Positions 35,682 to 47,499 of a stretch of DNA of 64,000 nucleotides are shown in pieces; positions within the stretch are counted from its first letter, which is position 1; every line of letters starts with the position of its first letter. The stretch is from Ectocarpus siliculosus (lineage: Eukaryota > Sar > Phaeophyceae > Ectocarpales > Ectocarpaceae). The stretch spans positions 2,208,804-2,272,803 of the forward strand of contig FN649743.1 in assembly GCA_000310025.1 (NCBI GenBank), read 5' to 3'. The notes under the pieces were generated by a model. That model had not been told where the DNA came from and did not search any database. It saw only the letters and a list, made by a program, of their open reading frames with translations. The position numbers and the translations under genes were made by a program.

Positions 35682-38600
35682 TTAAACGCATGCATCGGCG
35701 TCGCCCTTCCTCGACACGCAGCCGTGTTTTCCCGTTCCAGTTTCAGCTGACGACTTGATGTTGGGGGTCTTGCCATCGCTCCTGCTATCATTGTTTTGGG
35801 TAACGCCTCCGTGGGGTGCGGCCAAGACGTCAACGGTGGGAGGAAGAAACGCCGCGAGGTAGTCGTGGAGCTCCCCCAGCAGGTACTTCTCGCTGTCCAA
35901 AAACACCTGGAATACCGTGTCGTGGACAATGGGATCCGGGTGGGTGTGTCGAGGGGCTTCGGCAGCCAGTCTGAACCCGGATCAGATTGGAACTAGCCGA
36001 CCCCAGACAGAAAGTACGGTCCCACAACATGAAAACACCCCGACTGTCGGAGTCAGGTTCGACCCCTATGTGTAAAGGTCCCGTAGTTAGGGGACAAGTC
36101 TTCTGCCTTGATTACCCTTAAATGTTGTTGAGAGTTGTTCCTGGTCCGCACAGTCGATTCGACCTGTCATCCATCTAGGAATAAATACCAGAGGGATCTG
36201 AAGGTTGTAAGTCGTCGCAACTCGACCGTGCGCCCCTTCCGAGATGGAGACATGTTCTGTCGTCACCATTTTGCGAAAAAGTAGAGATCTACTGTCGGTT
36301 CTTCGGTTGTTTCTGGTGTAGACAGGGTGATGTGGGCTAGGCATAACATGTGTAGCAACCTTAAGATTCCCACTGGCTGCTTGGCCATTCTTGGCGCTGC
36401 ACTTCTTCTTGGTGCGCCGTGGAAGGTTCCCGGTCAGTGCCTCCCCAGACCCGTCCAGGAGGGACGTGACAAATCGCTGGTTCGAGGTAAAGTCAATAAT
36501 ATCTTTGGCTCACTCGCTCTTATCGTCTCTTTCACCTCCGTCGTACAGGAAGGAACCTTGCCGTGGCTGGGATCGGACGCCGCGCGGCCTACACTCTCTT
36601 CGGCGTCCCCACCACTGCCGATCACCACTTCGCCCCCGTCATCAGCGAGGCCGAGCGGAACCGCCGTCGGATAACCTGACAACCGAAGCTTCAACGCATG
36701 GACGACTGCCCTCAGGCCTTCCGCGTCATTGGAGAGGGATTGCCAGCGCTCGTGAACACCAGAACCACCATCCGACGGAGCCCGGCCAGGCCACGTTTCC
36801 TCTGTTTTTGACGAACGGGCGCGGGGTTCTTCATCGTAGTCCATTCGTGTCACGGGCATGAAAGGGAAGTGACTGTCTTCGCCGTAGTCGGTGTCGGCCG
36901 AAGCGAAGCCGATAGAAGACGAACAGCTACCGCGGTCGTAGTCGTTTGGAACGAGGCGTTGTTGATCGGCGACAGCGGGAAGGCCCGCCATGATGCGGAC
37001 GTAAGGGACGAAGTCGAAGGGCCCGTTGCTGCGGAGAGAGATGCAGAACATAGGCCTGCCCATAGGGAACGCCTGGACAGGGGATGGATACGTTCGATGT
37101 TCGTAGGACAACAGCAGTACCATGAGGTGAAACCCTTGAGCGTTAGCGAGGGGTAGGCAGCGGGGCAAAATCAACTTTTTGCCAATGGCGGCGCACACGA
37201 ACGTGCGGCAGGGCCAGTGAACGAGGCAGCGAATGCATTTAGGGGACTATCGACAGAACAAGATTTGTTCGCGTTGGTCATGAAAGAGGAAAATGCGGAC
37301 GGAACCTATGTCAAGGTCCGTGCCCTTGTGCCGTTTCGTCAAGTGTGCCGAGCAGATGACAAGCTTCAATTCCCTCCTGTCAATACCTGACATGCCCACC
37401 GAACACCGTTTAGAAATCCTGGTGGTGCCGCGGCACGGTCTGAACCGCCCCTCATAGCCTACTGCTCCATTTCTAAAAGCGTTTGAATGGGCGACCAACA
37501 TACATGACCGGGCGAACAAACGGCGTGTTTACGAGAGAGGCCACAACGACTCACCTCCAGCACTCTCCTCAACGTCTCCCGGTAGTCGGCACCATGCCGG
37601 GGCGGCCGCTGTGCGTCGATCCTCACGCAGTCGTGGCGGTTCTCTCGGCCGAAGGAAAAACCGTGCTCGAAAATGAGAACGTGGTTCGGGTGGCCGTAGT
37701 CCTCCATCACCTACAATAAGCATGGGGACGCAAAGAGCGCAGATAACACTCGTTCAGACACCCGTTCACCCAGGAACCTCAAGTGCGACCTAAACCCACG
37801 CGAACCGAATAAGAAATCAGGATGTAAGAGTTTCTGGATACCTCCAGTACGACCCAAAGTAGGCGGCGTGGACAAATTATCACTCACTGTCGAAACCTAG
37901 TGATGGGTGCGAGTAGGTTGAGAAAATGTGACAATGGCACAAAGTTACGACAAAGGACCGGATTGGAACTAGGTTGTTCATCGGAGAAGGCGTCGCAAGT
38001 TGCATACGCTGGGAATCTGTGTGCCGTGGTTGTGAGGATTGCCGATCATCACCTACTTTGGGGAAAGTTCTCCGTCCTTGCACACCTCATCTGTGAGATA
38101 CTCATGGCTCCGATCCGAACAACAAGCATGCTTGTACGCAGCGAAAATTAGACTGCAAAGAAACGAGGGCAGCGACGGCAACGCCAAGTGAAAGAAGAAC
38201 AATAACTAGAACAAGATCACCCACAACAACAACAACAACAACAACGGAACCTGGTCGCCTTTGTCGACGTTTCTCGCAGCCGCTGTAACGGCGCTTCCAT
38301 CGGAGTCTTGGAGAGTTTCGTGGACGAAATCCAACGGACTGTCCCGGGCGTCGTTCACCTGCGGTGAGGCAGAGAAAGTTCCGAAGCACCAGAGATCCCG
38401 ATAGGGTCGAAATAAGAACGTTGTTTGCATTTCGTGCTGTCATGATTTGCAGATACCCCTCTCAAGCTGTGTAAGCGCTTCCATAGATTGTATCCATATA
38501 ATTTCGTGAGAGACCTCAGCCAGTTTCGCCTATAACTAGGGGGAGCAGACTTGCTTCCCCTACCGTAGCTCCACACCTCAAACACCCTGCAAGAACGCCC

Positions 38601-41600
38601 CCCGAGGGACACCCAAACACAATCATTGGAAAAGAACACGCCGGCATCGTCAGAGGTAGAACAGGGTCCTTCAGCAACACATATAGCAACGTTGGGGCGA
38701 ATGAGTCTCCAGGATGTTGGCCTTTGCTGCTTTTCGCGGCACCCCCCAGACACAACACAAGCAAACACTTTTGCCGCCTTTTGCACCGGGAGACCTGAGA
38801 CAGAGCAACTTGTTGTATGTTTAGCCTCAAGAGTACCGAGGTGCCAGGGTGGTGCCCCGGTTTCAATAAAATGGAAAGGTGTATTCATGTGACACCGGCA
38901 ACGACAACTGAGAACGACAACGACGACGGCAAGAACGACGACAACTACGGTTTTTTTGGAACGCCTTGCCGAAACGAAAAACCAAACACCCTGGAGGAAG
39001 TGCCCATGTGACGGGGCAAAACTTACGATAGGCCCGGAGCGCCCTCAAAGTTGTTGAGCTTTCCGGCGGTGATTTCCGGGGGGGGGGGGGGGTTCTCGTT
39101 GCCCGGGGGCATTTTCTAAGAATATTGTGATATGTGTGGTGTACCTATTATATATTCACTCATGAATACCCAAGCGGCTTCTGCTGCGGGAATCGTTTTT
39201 CTACGTTTCCGGCGCTCCCGTGCACATGAACATGGTGCCTGGTTGCGAAATAACTTGAAGAAGTGTTGTGCTCCATCGAAGAGAAACAAAGCAAACTCAC
39301 GAGATCTAGCAAGGGCACTAGGTGCTTCCGTCCACCCCACCAGATGCAGCGGCTGTCCACGATCGCGGCGGCCCAAAGGTAACGCTCCAGGGTTATCCAC
39401 CCCACACCGAGCACGTCCTGGTGGCCGACAGCGGCAAATAAGAGTAGGAGAAGATCTCAACGACGACGTCACACTGCCGCAAACAGTTTTTTTCCGGTAA
39501 TTTTTCCGGACCGACTCAAGGGCGGGCTGTTTCGGTCTTTACCAGGAGGCGTGCATAAGTGTTATTTTCTGGGTCGTACCAGCTACCTGTTATTCGGTCC
39601 CAGAATCAGAATGGTTACGGAACCTACTTGCGGAGGCCTGTGTTGTACCACGAGGGATGTAGGTCCTAGGTACCTGTAACTCTCGGCCGGCGGACCCCTC
39701 GACGGCGAACTTTGTCGTGAAGCCGGCCATCTCCGAATCGCGGCGCTCCCTCAAGGAGGCCTGGACGTCCGAGCCCTCGAAGGAGGCGATCGTCGCGTTG
39801 TCGAAGAACAGTGGGTGGTATGCTTCCATTTCGCTCAGCGTCGGCAGAAGACGAAGATATGGCGCCCAGGGGGAGAGGTCCGCCTGATATTTATCAGGCC
39901 GGTAGAGGACAAAAACGCGGTGTGTCGGGAAAATGGCCCACGTCTGCAAAGATCATTTGTGGTGCCCACCACGAGCACTGAACACGTTCGTTTGCGTGTG
40001 GGTGTTCATGTGTCCCTTGGCGACTTGAGACGAGGAAAACGCCAGACCGACGGGTCTATTGATTGCCAAGTAAGTATTCGCGGGGAGAGACTTGTTCAAC
40101 GAGCACATGACGCCGTTGTCCGAAGATGCATCATTCTGCAGTTACCGGATCCGCGGGTCTTGATCGCTCGACAGGGCGCAAATAACCTGGCACTGGGTCG
40201 TATTGCACGCCCCTAACGAAGGAAATATTGCCGCCACACGTACCTTACACCGAAAAATAAAAATGCAATTAAAACCTATCGTATATGCGGTTATACAACC
40301 CTACAACCCTCTTCGTACGAGCCCCTCTGCACATACGACTCTCGCCGTGTCCCCGGAGACTCAAAAATGTTGACTATTTCTCGTGGGGGGCGGTGCCTCG
40401 CTAGCGCTGCTTCCCTCACCCGAACGAAGGTCTCGGCGATGAGCAAAACCCGTAGGCTGTCTGTATCCTGGTCCCACAAGCCCAGGGGGCCAAGCGATGC
40501 TTCTAGCCTGGCGAGCGGCGGGCCCAGCTCGGGGTCGGTCCTCGCCTTGAACATTTTCGATGAGACGGCGGACACAAGCATGGGGGTAGATCGAAAGAAA
40601 GAGTGATAAAGGCGTATGCTCCCGCGCGCCTGCAACCAGCCAGGCGCATGAGTAAGGGAAGAACAACTTTCGCACTCACGTTGGACTGAAGATAGACGGA
40701 ACCACACATCGGGCATAGGAGTGGGGCATTGATTTTCGTGCTGTTGAACCAGACTCGGGGAGGGATTGCGTGATTCACATTGAAAATATTGTTTTTTTTT
40801 CCGTGAAGATTGCATAAGGTCTACCCGACCGCTGTCCGGTTGACCAATCGGAAAAAATTGTCATTCTCGCTAAGAAGGCCAAGGTAGTAGAGCGCTCGGG
40901 CATCATTCTCGGTCAGGCCAGCCTCAACAAGTTTTTTTGATCGACAAGTTACCCCAGTCGTGCATGCTCTAGTATACCTGAAACATGCACACACGACCAC
41001 AACTCAAAACACACCACCGTTTGGCCAACGTTTTGTGCAATGAAAAGGCCATTGAACCTCTTGCTTGGCTGTCACCGAACGGCACTGGGACGGCCAATGA
41101 CTGGAAGCATACCGTGTTGCACAGAATACGCCCCCCACCCCCGCGGCCCTTCTCCCACATGCGCGCGAGTCACTGAAGCGCTGCACGCACCAATACACCA
41201 GGGCACAGTCTCACCTTCGACGCATCCAAAATGATCGATCCGGGGACGGAGAGGTACGTCTGCCCTTGGGGGATCGCCTCCGTCGCCACCAAACCCAGAC
41301 GCATGCCGTTCCCGATCAGCCCTGCCTCAACCTTTCGAATCGGGAAGTCCACCGTCCTCGTCCAAGCGTTGAACTCTCGCACGAGGGCCTTCAAGCCGGT
41401 GCTGCGGTCATCCTTGTTCTCGGCCCTGTGGTCATCGTCATCGCTGTTGGCGTCGAAGTCTCCCCTGTTCCCGTCGCCCCCAGTCGCTTGCTCGTCCTCC
41501 TTTGCGTGGCACACCTGCCCGGACGGTCTCGGAAATAAATCTTCTTCGGCAGCCGGTAAGCAAGACGTCATCGGCATCGTCGCGAGGGGCCGTGTTGTCG

Positions 41601-43836
41601 GCGTAGCGAGTCGCGCCTTGTCAACGGGGAGCTCGGCAGGGCAAGTCGCCTTGTGCGGGAGAAACCCTTCGGCGGCCTCCAAAACCTCGAGCGCGGTGAG
41701 AGCTTCGCAGCTGGCAGCCTCCTCGGACCTCCCGCCATCGCCTCCCATGTCTCCGCCGCCCTCGACGTTCTTACCATACCTCCCTGCCACCGTATCGCCT
41801 TCCTCCCTCGTCTTACCACCATCGCCCTCAGGCGATAGCAAGCAGATTTCCTCCTGCTGCCGCGATGATCCATCGCCGTACCCGAGCAACAGCAGTGGCT
41901 TCGAGGAGGCGGGCACTGTGCAGGTGTCGTGACGGTCGTCGTCGTTGACGGCCGAGCGAGGCGGAAAGCTTGCGGTTGTGCCTTCACCGGCCTCAGCCCC
42001 CTTCGGATGGGCTCCCGCCGCGGAACCACGCCACCAATCGCCGCGTAAATCCGCTGGCACGGGGCAAACATCCGTGGACGATTGTTCCGCAGAGGGTTTC
42101 TCGTCCTCATCCTCCTCGGAGGGTGCCGATGGCAGCGGTCCGATAGGTTCCCGGTCTGTGAGAGCCACAACGTCAGTGCTCCGGTCGACGGCGGACGATG
42201 CGCTAGATGTCGTTGACGGTATTGCTTCGGCCGTCTGGGACTCTTCCTTCTCTTTGCAAACATCAGGAGCTGGAAGCGCGAAGAACGGAAGCATCGCTCT
42301 TGTCGGAGGCCCTCCTTTCGCGTGCGCTGCTACTACCGCCGACAACGCCTTTGGCGCGGGCGGAGATGAACATGTTGGTGCCTGCTTCTCGGCGTATGTG
42401 AAGACCTCCCTCGGAAGCGCGCGTGGACAGGACGGTAGCGCAGGTGCCGCCGTTTTGGGGCCATGCTGTGCTGGAGGAGGTGCAAGTCGTAAAACCGTCT
42501 TCGGACTTCCAGTGTCTACCGTGATGGTGCTCTCCAATGTCAAAGGTGGGGCAGGCGGAGACATGCAGAGCGCTGCTTCGCCAGCAGTTTCCCTCGTGAT
42601 CGCTGCAACGAAATCGTCTCCCGATTCGGGTTGAGACGACGCTCCCGCTACCTTCGGAGCTTTGGCGTCAGCCATGCACAACGCCCCTAGGGTTAAGGCT
42701 GCAGGGCGGATTGAGCATGTTTCTAACCCCAAGTCCATTTTCGCCGCAGCGGTCACCGTTGACCCGTCCTTGCGAAAGGATGGCAAGGGTGTGACGTCTT
42801 GATCCTCAGGACCGGGCTCCGCGATCATTCTCTCCCACGATACTGCAGGACACACTCTGCCGTCGCTCGGTAGACACTGGCCGCCATCCCCAAACCTAAC
42901 CAACGGCGGTGCTTCTCCCCCAGCTGGGTCATAGGCACACGTTGACTCAGTCCTCGCTTGACTGAAGATCGCCGGAGGACGAGCCGTCGGACAAAGTGGT
43001 AGCTCATCAGGAGGCACCTCCTTCTCGGGCTCTACCCAGAGGGAGGTTGTTGGTCCGGCCGTGGTGGTGGTGTCCAGCATTGGCGCCTCGAGGAGTGGGG
43101 ATGCTTGGAGCGACCACCAAAAACTATGCGTTTTACACAACGGTTGCGTCTCATGTCCGGGTTCGTGCAGTAGCGACAGCGATAGCGACTTCCCTGCCGC
43201 TCCAGCGTCCAGAACGTGAACGTCGCTAGCAGGTGCGCCCTTGACCGGACGGGACAGCGGGACTTCAAGGAGCGCCTCATGGTTGCACGCTCCGACTCCT
43301 ACTGTTGGCTTTCCCAGGATGCCTGCAGAAAGCCAAGAAGCTGCGGTCGTGTCGAGCAGTTCATGTGTCGAGGGAGGAACATCCAGGAATGACGCCGAGC
43401 ACAAACCTGTGCCGTTTCTACCTCCCCGCGGTAGCATCACCGCTTCCACAGGTTGGTGCCCTCGGCTCGACGGCTCGGCGATTTGTAGCTCCACAGCTGA
43501 TGATGATGTGCTTTCCTCGACCTCTCCCACTGGTGGTTGGCCAGCTTGCTCGTCTCTAGAAGTGTGCCAGTACTCCGTGCCGATGGTGCTACACGTTGTC
43601 GTTGATTCGTCTACCGGAAATTCTCCCTCTTCCTCGGCCAGCGTGGCGCTGAAGTCTGTCTTCGCGTCGTCGTCGCCAGAGTCGAAACCACACGGAGCGA
43701 TGCACGAGCCCTCGTCTACAGTCCGGCCTAGTCTCTGCATGATGCTGAACAGGCCTGTTGTGTGCGCGTGTGTGTGTAGGGGGGGGGGGCTCTGTCTAGT
43801 TAGCACGAAGTGATTTTGTACGGCCGTTGGTGCCAT
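35682..43836 (-). CDS. SET-domain lysine methyltransferase, Rubisco-LSMT/SETD3-like, with long N-terminal extension
   Basis: Minus-strand exons: 43836-41215, 40545-40420, 39883-39674, 39417-39301, 39058-39027, 38358-38251, 37710-37555, 37072 to about 36514, and about 35970-35682 (TAA). The product is about 1,390 residues. The first exon is one open frame of 874 codons; only its end (GNGMRLGLVATEAIPQGQ, LSVPGSIILDASK) is SET. Then follow LRVLLIAETFVRADLSPWAPYLRLLPTLSE, split over two exons, WAAAIVDSRCIWW, LVPLLDLLNNFEG, DKGDQVMEDYGHPNHVL and FEHGF. These are the split-SET blocks of the Rubisco LSMT family. The C-terminal part matches the substrate-binding domain: LRSNGPFDFVPYVRIM, LKLRLSGYPT, FLDSEKYLLGELHDYL. 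Such enzymes methylate protein lysines, or histidine in actin for SETD3; the substrate here is unknown. The N-terminal ~780 residues are Pro/Ser/Glu/Ala-rich and unrecognised. Weak spots: the 39027/38358 junction does not close in frame, and the last intron's borders are uncertain. An alternative start is the ATG about 32 codons in. Confidence 0.88.
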
Positions 43837-44450
43837 CTTGTTCCTTCTTCCAAATCGAGCAAATTGTAGTGGTTGAAGTATGCGAGACGGGGCACAGCAC
43901 AGCAGTTGGGACTATACTTCTCGGCACTGCTGGTGCTGTGATTCGCCCACACGTTGGTGAACCTTTCCAAAGCGAACTAAAACATGCGACATGATCGACG
44001 ACGAGGTTGGATGAAACGGGGTGCAAGGCACAGGGTATATCCAGACCAATGTAAGACTCGGTAGGTGAGAAAAGCTACGACTTCTGCGGTAGTTCCCCGT
44101 ATTAGTTTTGTATTCTCCTGCGCGGTACTCTCCGGCGGGGTTTCCGGTCATTAAATCTTGGCTTTGTACTGGAGGTTGGATGGGGCCTGCTGTCCCAGCC
44201 GGTTGACCCTTTTTTCTTTTGTGCTTCACCACGGGTCTTGTTTCCCAGGAGTTGTGACTTTAAGGCGCAAGTACCAGGTCTGTGCAGGTACGCTATCTCT
44301 CTGGTGCTTCTTCGGTCATGTGCGAGACACGGGGTGCCAGGTACGAGCAGAGGAGAGTAGTGCACGATAGAGGGGGATAGAGCACAGATATGTGGTAGCT
44401 ATGATGCCGTCTACGACCGTCTACGGCCGTATCTTGTTTTTCTCAGAGAG

Positions 44451-45344
44451 ATGCCTGTCCTGTTTTTCTCAACGCTCCCAACAACGGGTACAACAACAAC
44501 GGGTAAAAAGAGGGGGGGCGGGAGTGCAACCTTCACATATGTGGGCGCTAGGATTACTTCCGCAACGGCAAGGTCTGGCACGCTCCACAGCACGTCGAGG
44601 CATCCAACCTCTGGCGCTACACACCGATCAAATATGCCTCGGGCCACGGCGTCCGTGATCTGTGCAGGTCCACGAGTGCGGTGCAATCTATATTTACACC
44701 TCCGCCACGGCCCACAACCAAACTCACCAGCACATGCTCCAACAAATGCGACCGCCGCGACGGTGCAGATCGCACGGCGTTTCCAGACCCAGGCCCAAGT
44801 TGACGAGCAAGATGCCTCATTCGCCGGAGGAGGGGGCGCTTCGCCCGGCACCTCCCCCGTGTCCCTTTCCGTGTTCCCTTTGGCCCTGTGTTGCCGCCTG
44901 GACTTCGCGCTGGATCTCGGGCTCATGACAGTTTGGATCCGCGCAAAACAAGCGCGCTCTCCACCAAGCCGCAAATCGCAGAGCGCGCCCGAATCGCGTG
45001 GAGGAACCCGTGCGCAGCACGGTCCTTGCAGCAGCCGTCGATTCCTCTTGTTTCCTTCGAGCGCGCGCACAGCAGTCCACTCTCTCTGTTGTGGGCAAAC
45101 AGAGGTGGACAGGTGGCGATGTGGGAGAGAGCCAGCAGAAGGGGGGTCGCGAACTTTACTTGTTTCACCGCGTTTTTTTTTTCAGTCTTGGGCCCCACCA
45201 CACAACCAGGCCAGCTGCTTGAGCCCGGCCGCAAACCAAACCATAGGGAGAGACAACGCCCCCATGGCGGCCCCTTCTTCGGGACGACAGAGTCGGACTC
45301 TTTGTACTTTCTACGAGAAGGTATGGTGTGCCATGTGCGGGTAA
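44451..45344 (+). CDS. unrecognised open frame, doubtful gene
   Basis: A 297-codon open frame with no recognisable domain. The product would be Ser/Thr/Arg/Ala-rich. The same stretch is also open in a second plus frame and on the minus strand (44411-45070, 219 codons), so openness alone is weak evidence. No splice partners or family motifs were found. It could be GC-rich non-coding DNA, the leader of a neighbouring gene, or a lineage-specific protein. Confidence 0.2.
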   Translation: MPVLFFSTLPTTGTTTTGKKRGGGSATFTYVGARITSATARSGTLHSTSRHPTSGATHRSNMPRATASVICAGPRVRCNLYLHLRHGPQPNSPAHAPTNATAATVQIARRFQTQAQVDEQDASFAGGGGASPGTSPVSLSVFPLALCCRLDFALDLGLMTVWIRAKQARSPPSRKSQSAPESRGGTRAQHGPCSSRRFLLFPSSARTAVHSLCCGQTEVDRWRCGREPAEGGSRTLLVSPRFFFQSWAPPHNQASCLSPAANQTIGRDNAPMAAPSSGRQSRTLCTFYEKVWCAMCG

Positions 45345-45819
45345 AACCTGAAGACCAAACATGCGTCCAGGAAATATAAGAGGGAGAGCGTCATGAAGGG
45401 CAGACAACAACACCGTGTTCGCGAGCACAGCTGTGTAGTCGCAGCGTACCGTCGGACGTCGTATGGACTCTTACGACCATGTAGTTTCTCTAAGGGTCTT
45501 GATCATTGTTTTCCCGCGTTTTATGTGAGTTATGATAGAGAACTATGTACTGCACAGAGAACGGAGAACGGAGAGACCCAACGAGCGAAGAGAACCCGTT
45601 TGTTCTCTCTGCCGATGCGTTCTTTATTGAGTCGCCATGTTGATGTGGTCTCCAGCGTTCAAGAAAGTGGCGCTCTCTGGCCTACCTTCCTGTACATCAG
45701 TGTGTAGGGCAACGTATTTCGTACGCACAAGTACATGACACGTGTGTTATCCCACACATATCGTATGGTACAACAGCAGCAGCCTCTTGCGACACTCGCA
45801 CACGGCCTTGTGTGCACCA

Positions 45820-46133
45820 TTTTTTTTTTTTGGTCTTCACTTCAAGTCAGCGCTCACAGCACTACCTGTAGTGCCTTTTACTCCAACCCGTGGTCACACA
45901 GAAGGACTCCTCTCTCCCCTCCCCTCCTGCTGTACGCTGCCTTCGATTTTTAACGCGAGAAGAGTTCAGCACTCTCTTCCCTCTGTGCACACAAGAACTA
46001 GCGCTATCCACTCGGCCAGGAGCGGAAGCGAGAGAAAAACTCGCTTTTTAAGAAAAGCTCGCTTACGCCGGGATTCGAATCCCTGACCTGACCTCTACAA
46101 GGTTTCGAGGACACCAACTAGACCACCGGGGCG
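45820..46133 (-). mobile_element. tRNA-derived SINE, copy 2
   Basis: Same layout as the copy at 6725-7034. On the minus strand the head begins CCCCGGTGGTCTAGTTGG (A-box). The palindromic B-box GGGATTCGAATCCC is at 46070-46083. The body contains CTCTTCTCGCGTTAAAAATC, and the element ends in an A tail (T run at 45820-45831 on the plus strand). The boxes fit the pol III consensus better here than in copy 1, so this copy may be younger. Confidence 0.82.
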
Positions 46134-46391
46134 ACCGGCTCTCCATCTAAATACGTATGAATATTTTAATGAGGTGTCAAGTACTTGTTGCCTACTTCCC
46201 TGCAGCTGTAGCACCCACCCCATCGGCACCAGCACGCATGGTAGCCTCTTGTGAGCGCACGGTGGCCGTGACGGTGGTGTGCAAGTGTGCAAGGCTTGCC
46301 CCGCTTCATCGTTGCGTCCAAACGGCACAATGTGCCTACTTTTGCGCAGAGCCCAGCTGGCACAACCTTCGCGGCGCGACGTGTTTACGTG

Positions 46392-46475
46392 TAGAAGCCG
46401 AAATCAAACCATTATTTAGACTAGTCGGCGCTGAGTAGTCTGTTGACCAGTCTAATGGTTTGATTTCGGCTTCTA
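46392..46475. repeat. fold-back element related to 5891-5963
   Basis: The left arm begins TAGAAGCCGAAATCAAACCATTA. The right arm, ending TAATGGTTTGATTTCGGCTTCTA, is its reverse complement; the arms are about 27-31 bp with a 3-base insertion (TTT) on the left. The loop side carries CTGAGT and GTCTAATGGTTTG, also found in the 5.9-kb hairpin. Confidence 0.75.
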
Positions 46476-47499
46476 TAATAAAAGTGTTGACTTTTTGGCT
46501 TTGGGCAAACATCACGGGATTGAATATGGGAGCCGGATTTCGCCTGGGGCCGTTTTGTGGAAATGGAACGAGATGATCCGACACCCCTGTGGAGTTTGTG
46601 CGAGCATCGCACGGGCGAACGAAAATTGTGACGGGACAGATGTTTACGCGGGCGGCGTCCGCCAATTGGCTGTCTTTATTCCGCTTGGCGCCTACGTGGC
46701 GTCTGGCTCAACTTTCTAGTTTTTGAGTTGACAAAAACGCACGCCCCTTTCGAGGGCACGCAACGAAAACCGCCGCTCCACCGCCAGCCGGGGAGGTGCA
46801 ACCAGTGATCATCCCACGCCCACAGCAGGATGAGACCAGCAGCCCACACTGGGCTATGCAGTTTCGCAACCGCAATCCACGTTCGAGTTAGATGATTACC
46901 AGGCTACAATTCACATTGCCCAACGCAGTTTGTGTGCAACGGGCAGAGGCGAAAATCATCCAAGGACGCTCTACACTTTTCCGAGTCTATCCAGGGCCAC
47001 CGCAGATCACTGACCGACCTTCCCTGCGTGAACCAGCGGCGTCATTTGTAGTCACGACCTGAGGCGCTCGCATGCGGTGAACAGCAGTAGTGGGACTCCA
47101 CTGATGGTACGGAGCTCGAGCAAAATGGCATCCGGAACGCTTCCAACGCTCACGCTACAGGCCTGCTCATCATCTCTGCGAACAAAATCACACAACGGAT
47201 TTTATGTATCAACAACTTGTTCATCTTGTCTGTCAAGTTGCAAGCCTGTCACTCGTATTCTAGCCCTTCGCAAAAGCACACAAGCCTTGAGCAGCGCGAT
47301 TTCACGTTTACGTTCTTAACGCGATACATTTCAGATCGAACCATCTGCGAGCCAAAAAGATGAAAGATCGACTTCATCAAAGGAGAGGAACCAGGTTGTT
47401 CGATGAATCGTCGAACTTGCAGAGTATTATTTGCCGTGCACGTACGGTATCATGGTATGCAAGGTATTGCTGCCTTTCGTGCGCACATTACGTACTTGA

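Larger units (their letters stand above)
43837..47499. other. intergenic region with SINE and fold-back
   Basis: Spacer between the divergent SET (minus) and makorin (plus) genes. It holds a stretch open in several frames (44.4-45.4 kb), a SINE copy (45820-46133) and a hairpin (46392-46475). From 46.7 to 47.5 kb I see nothing recognisable. Promoters for both neighbours must lie at its ends. Confidence 0.5.

Noticed and set aside
36040-36065. B-box-like GGTTCGACCCC suggesting a tRNA gene
   Set aside because: No A-box at the right distance and no foldable acceptor or anticodon stem.
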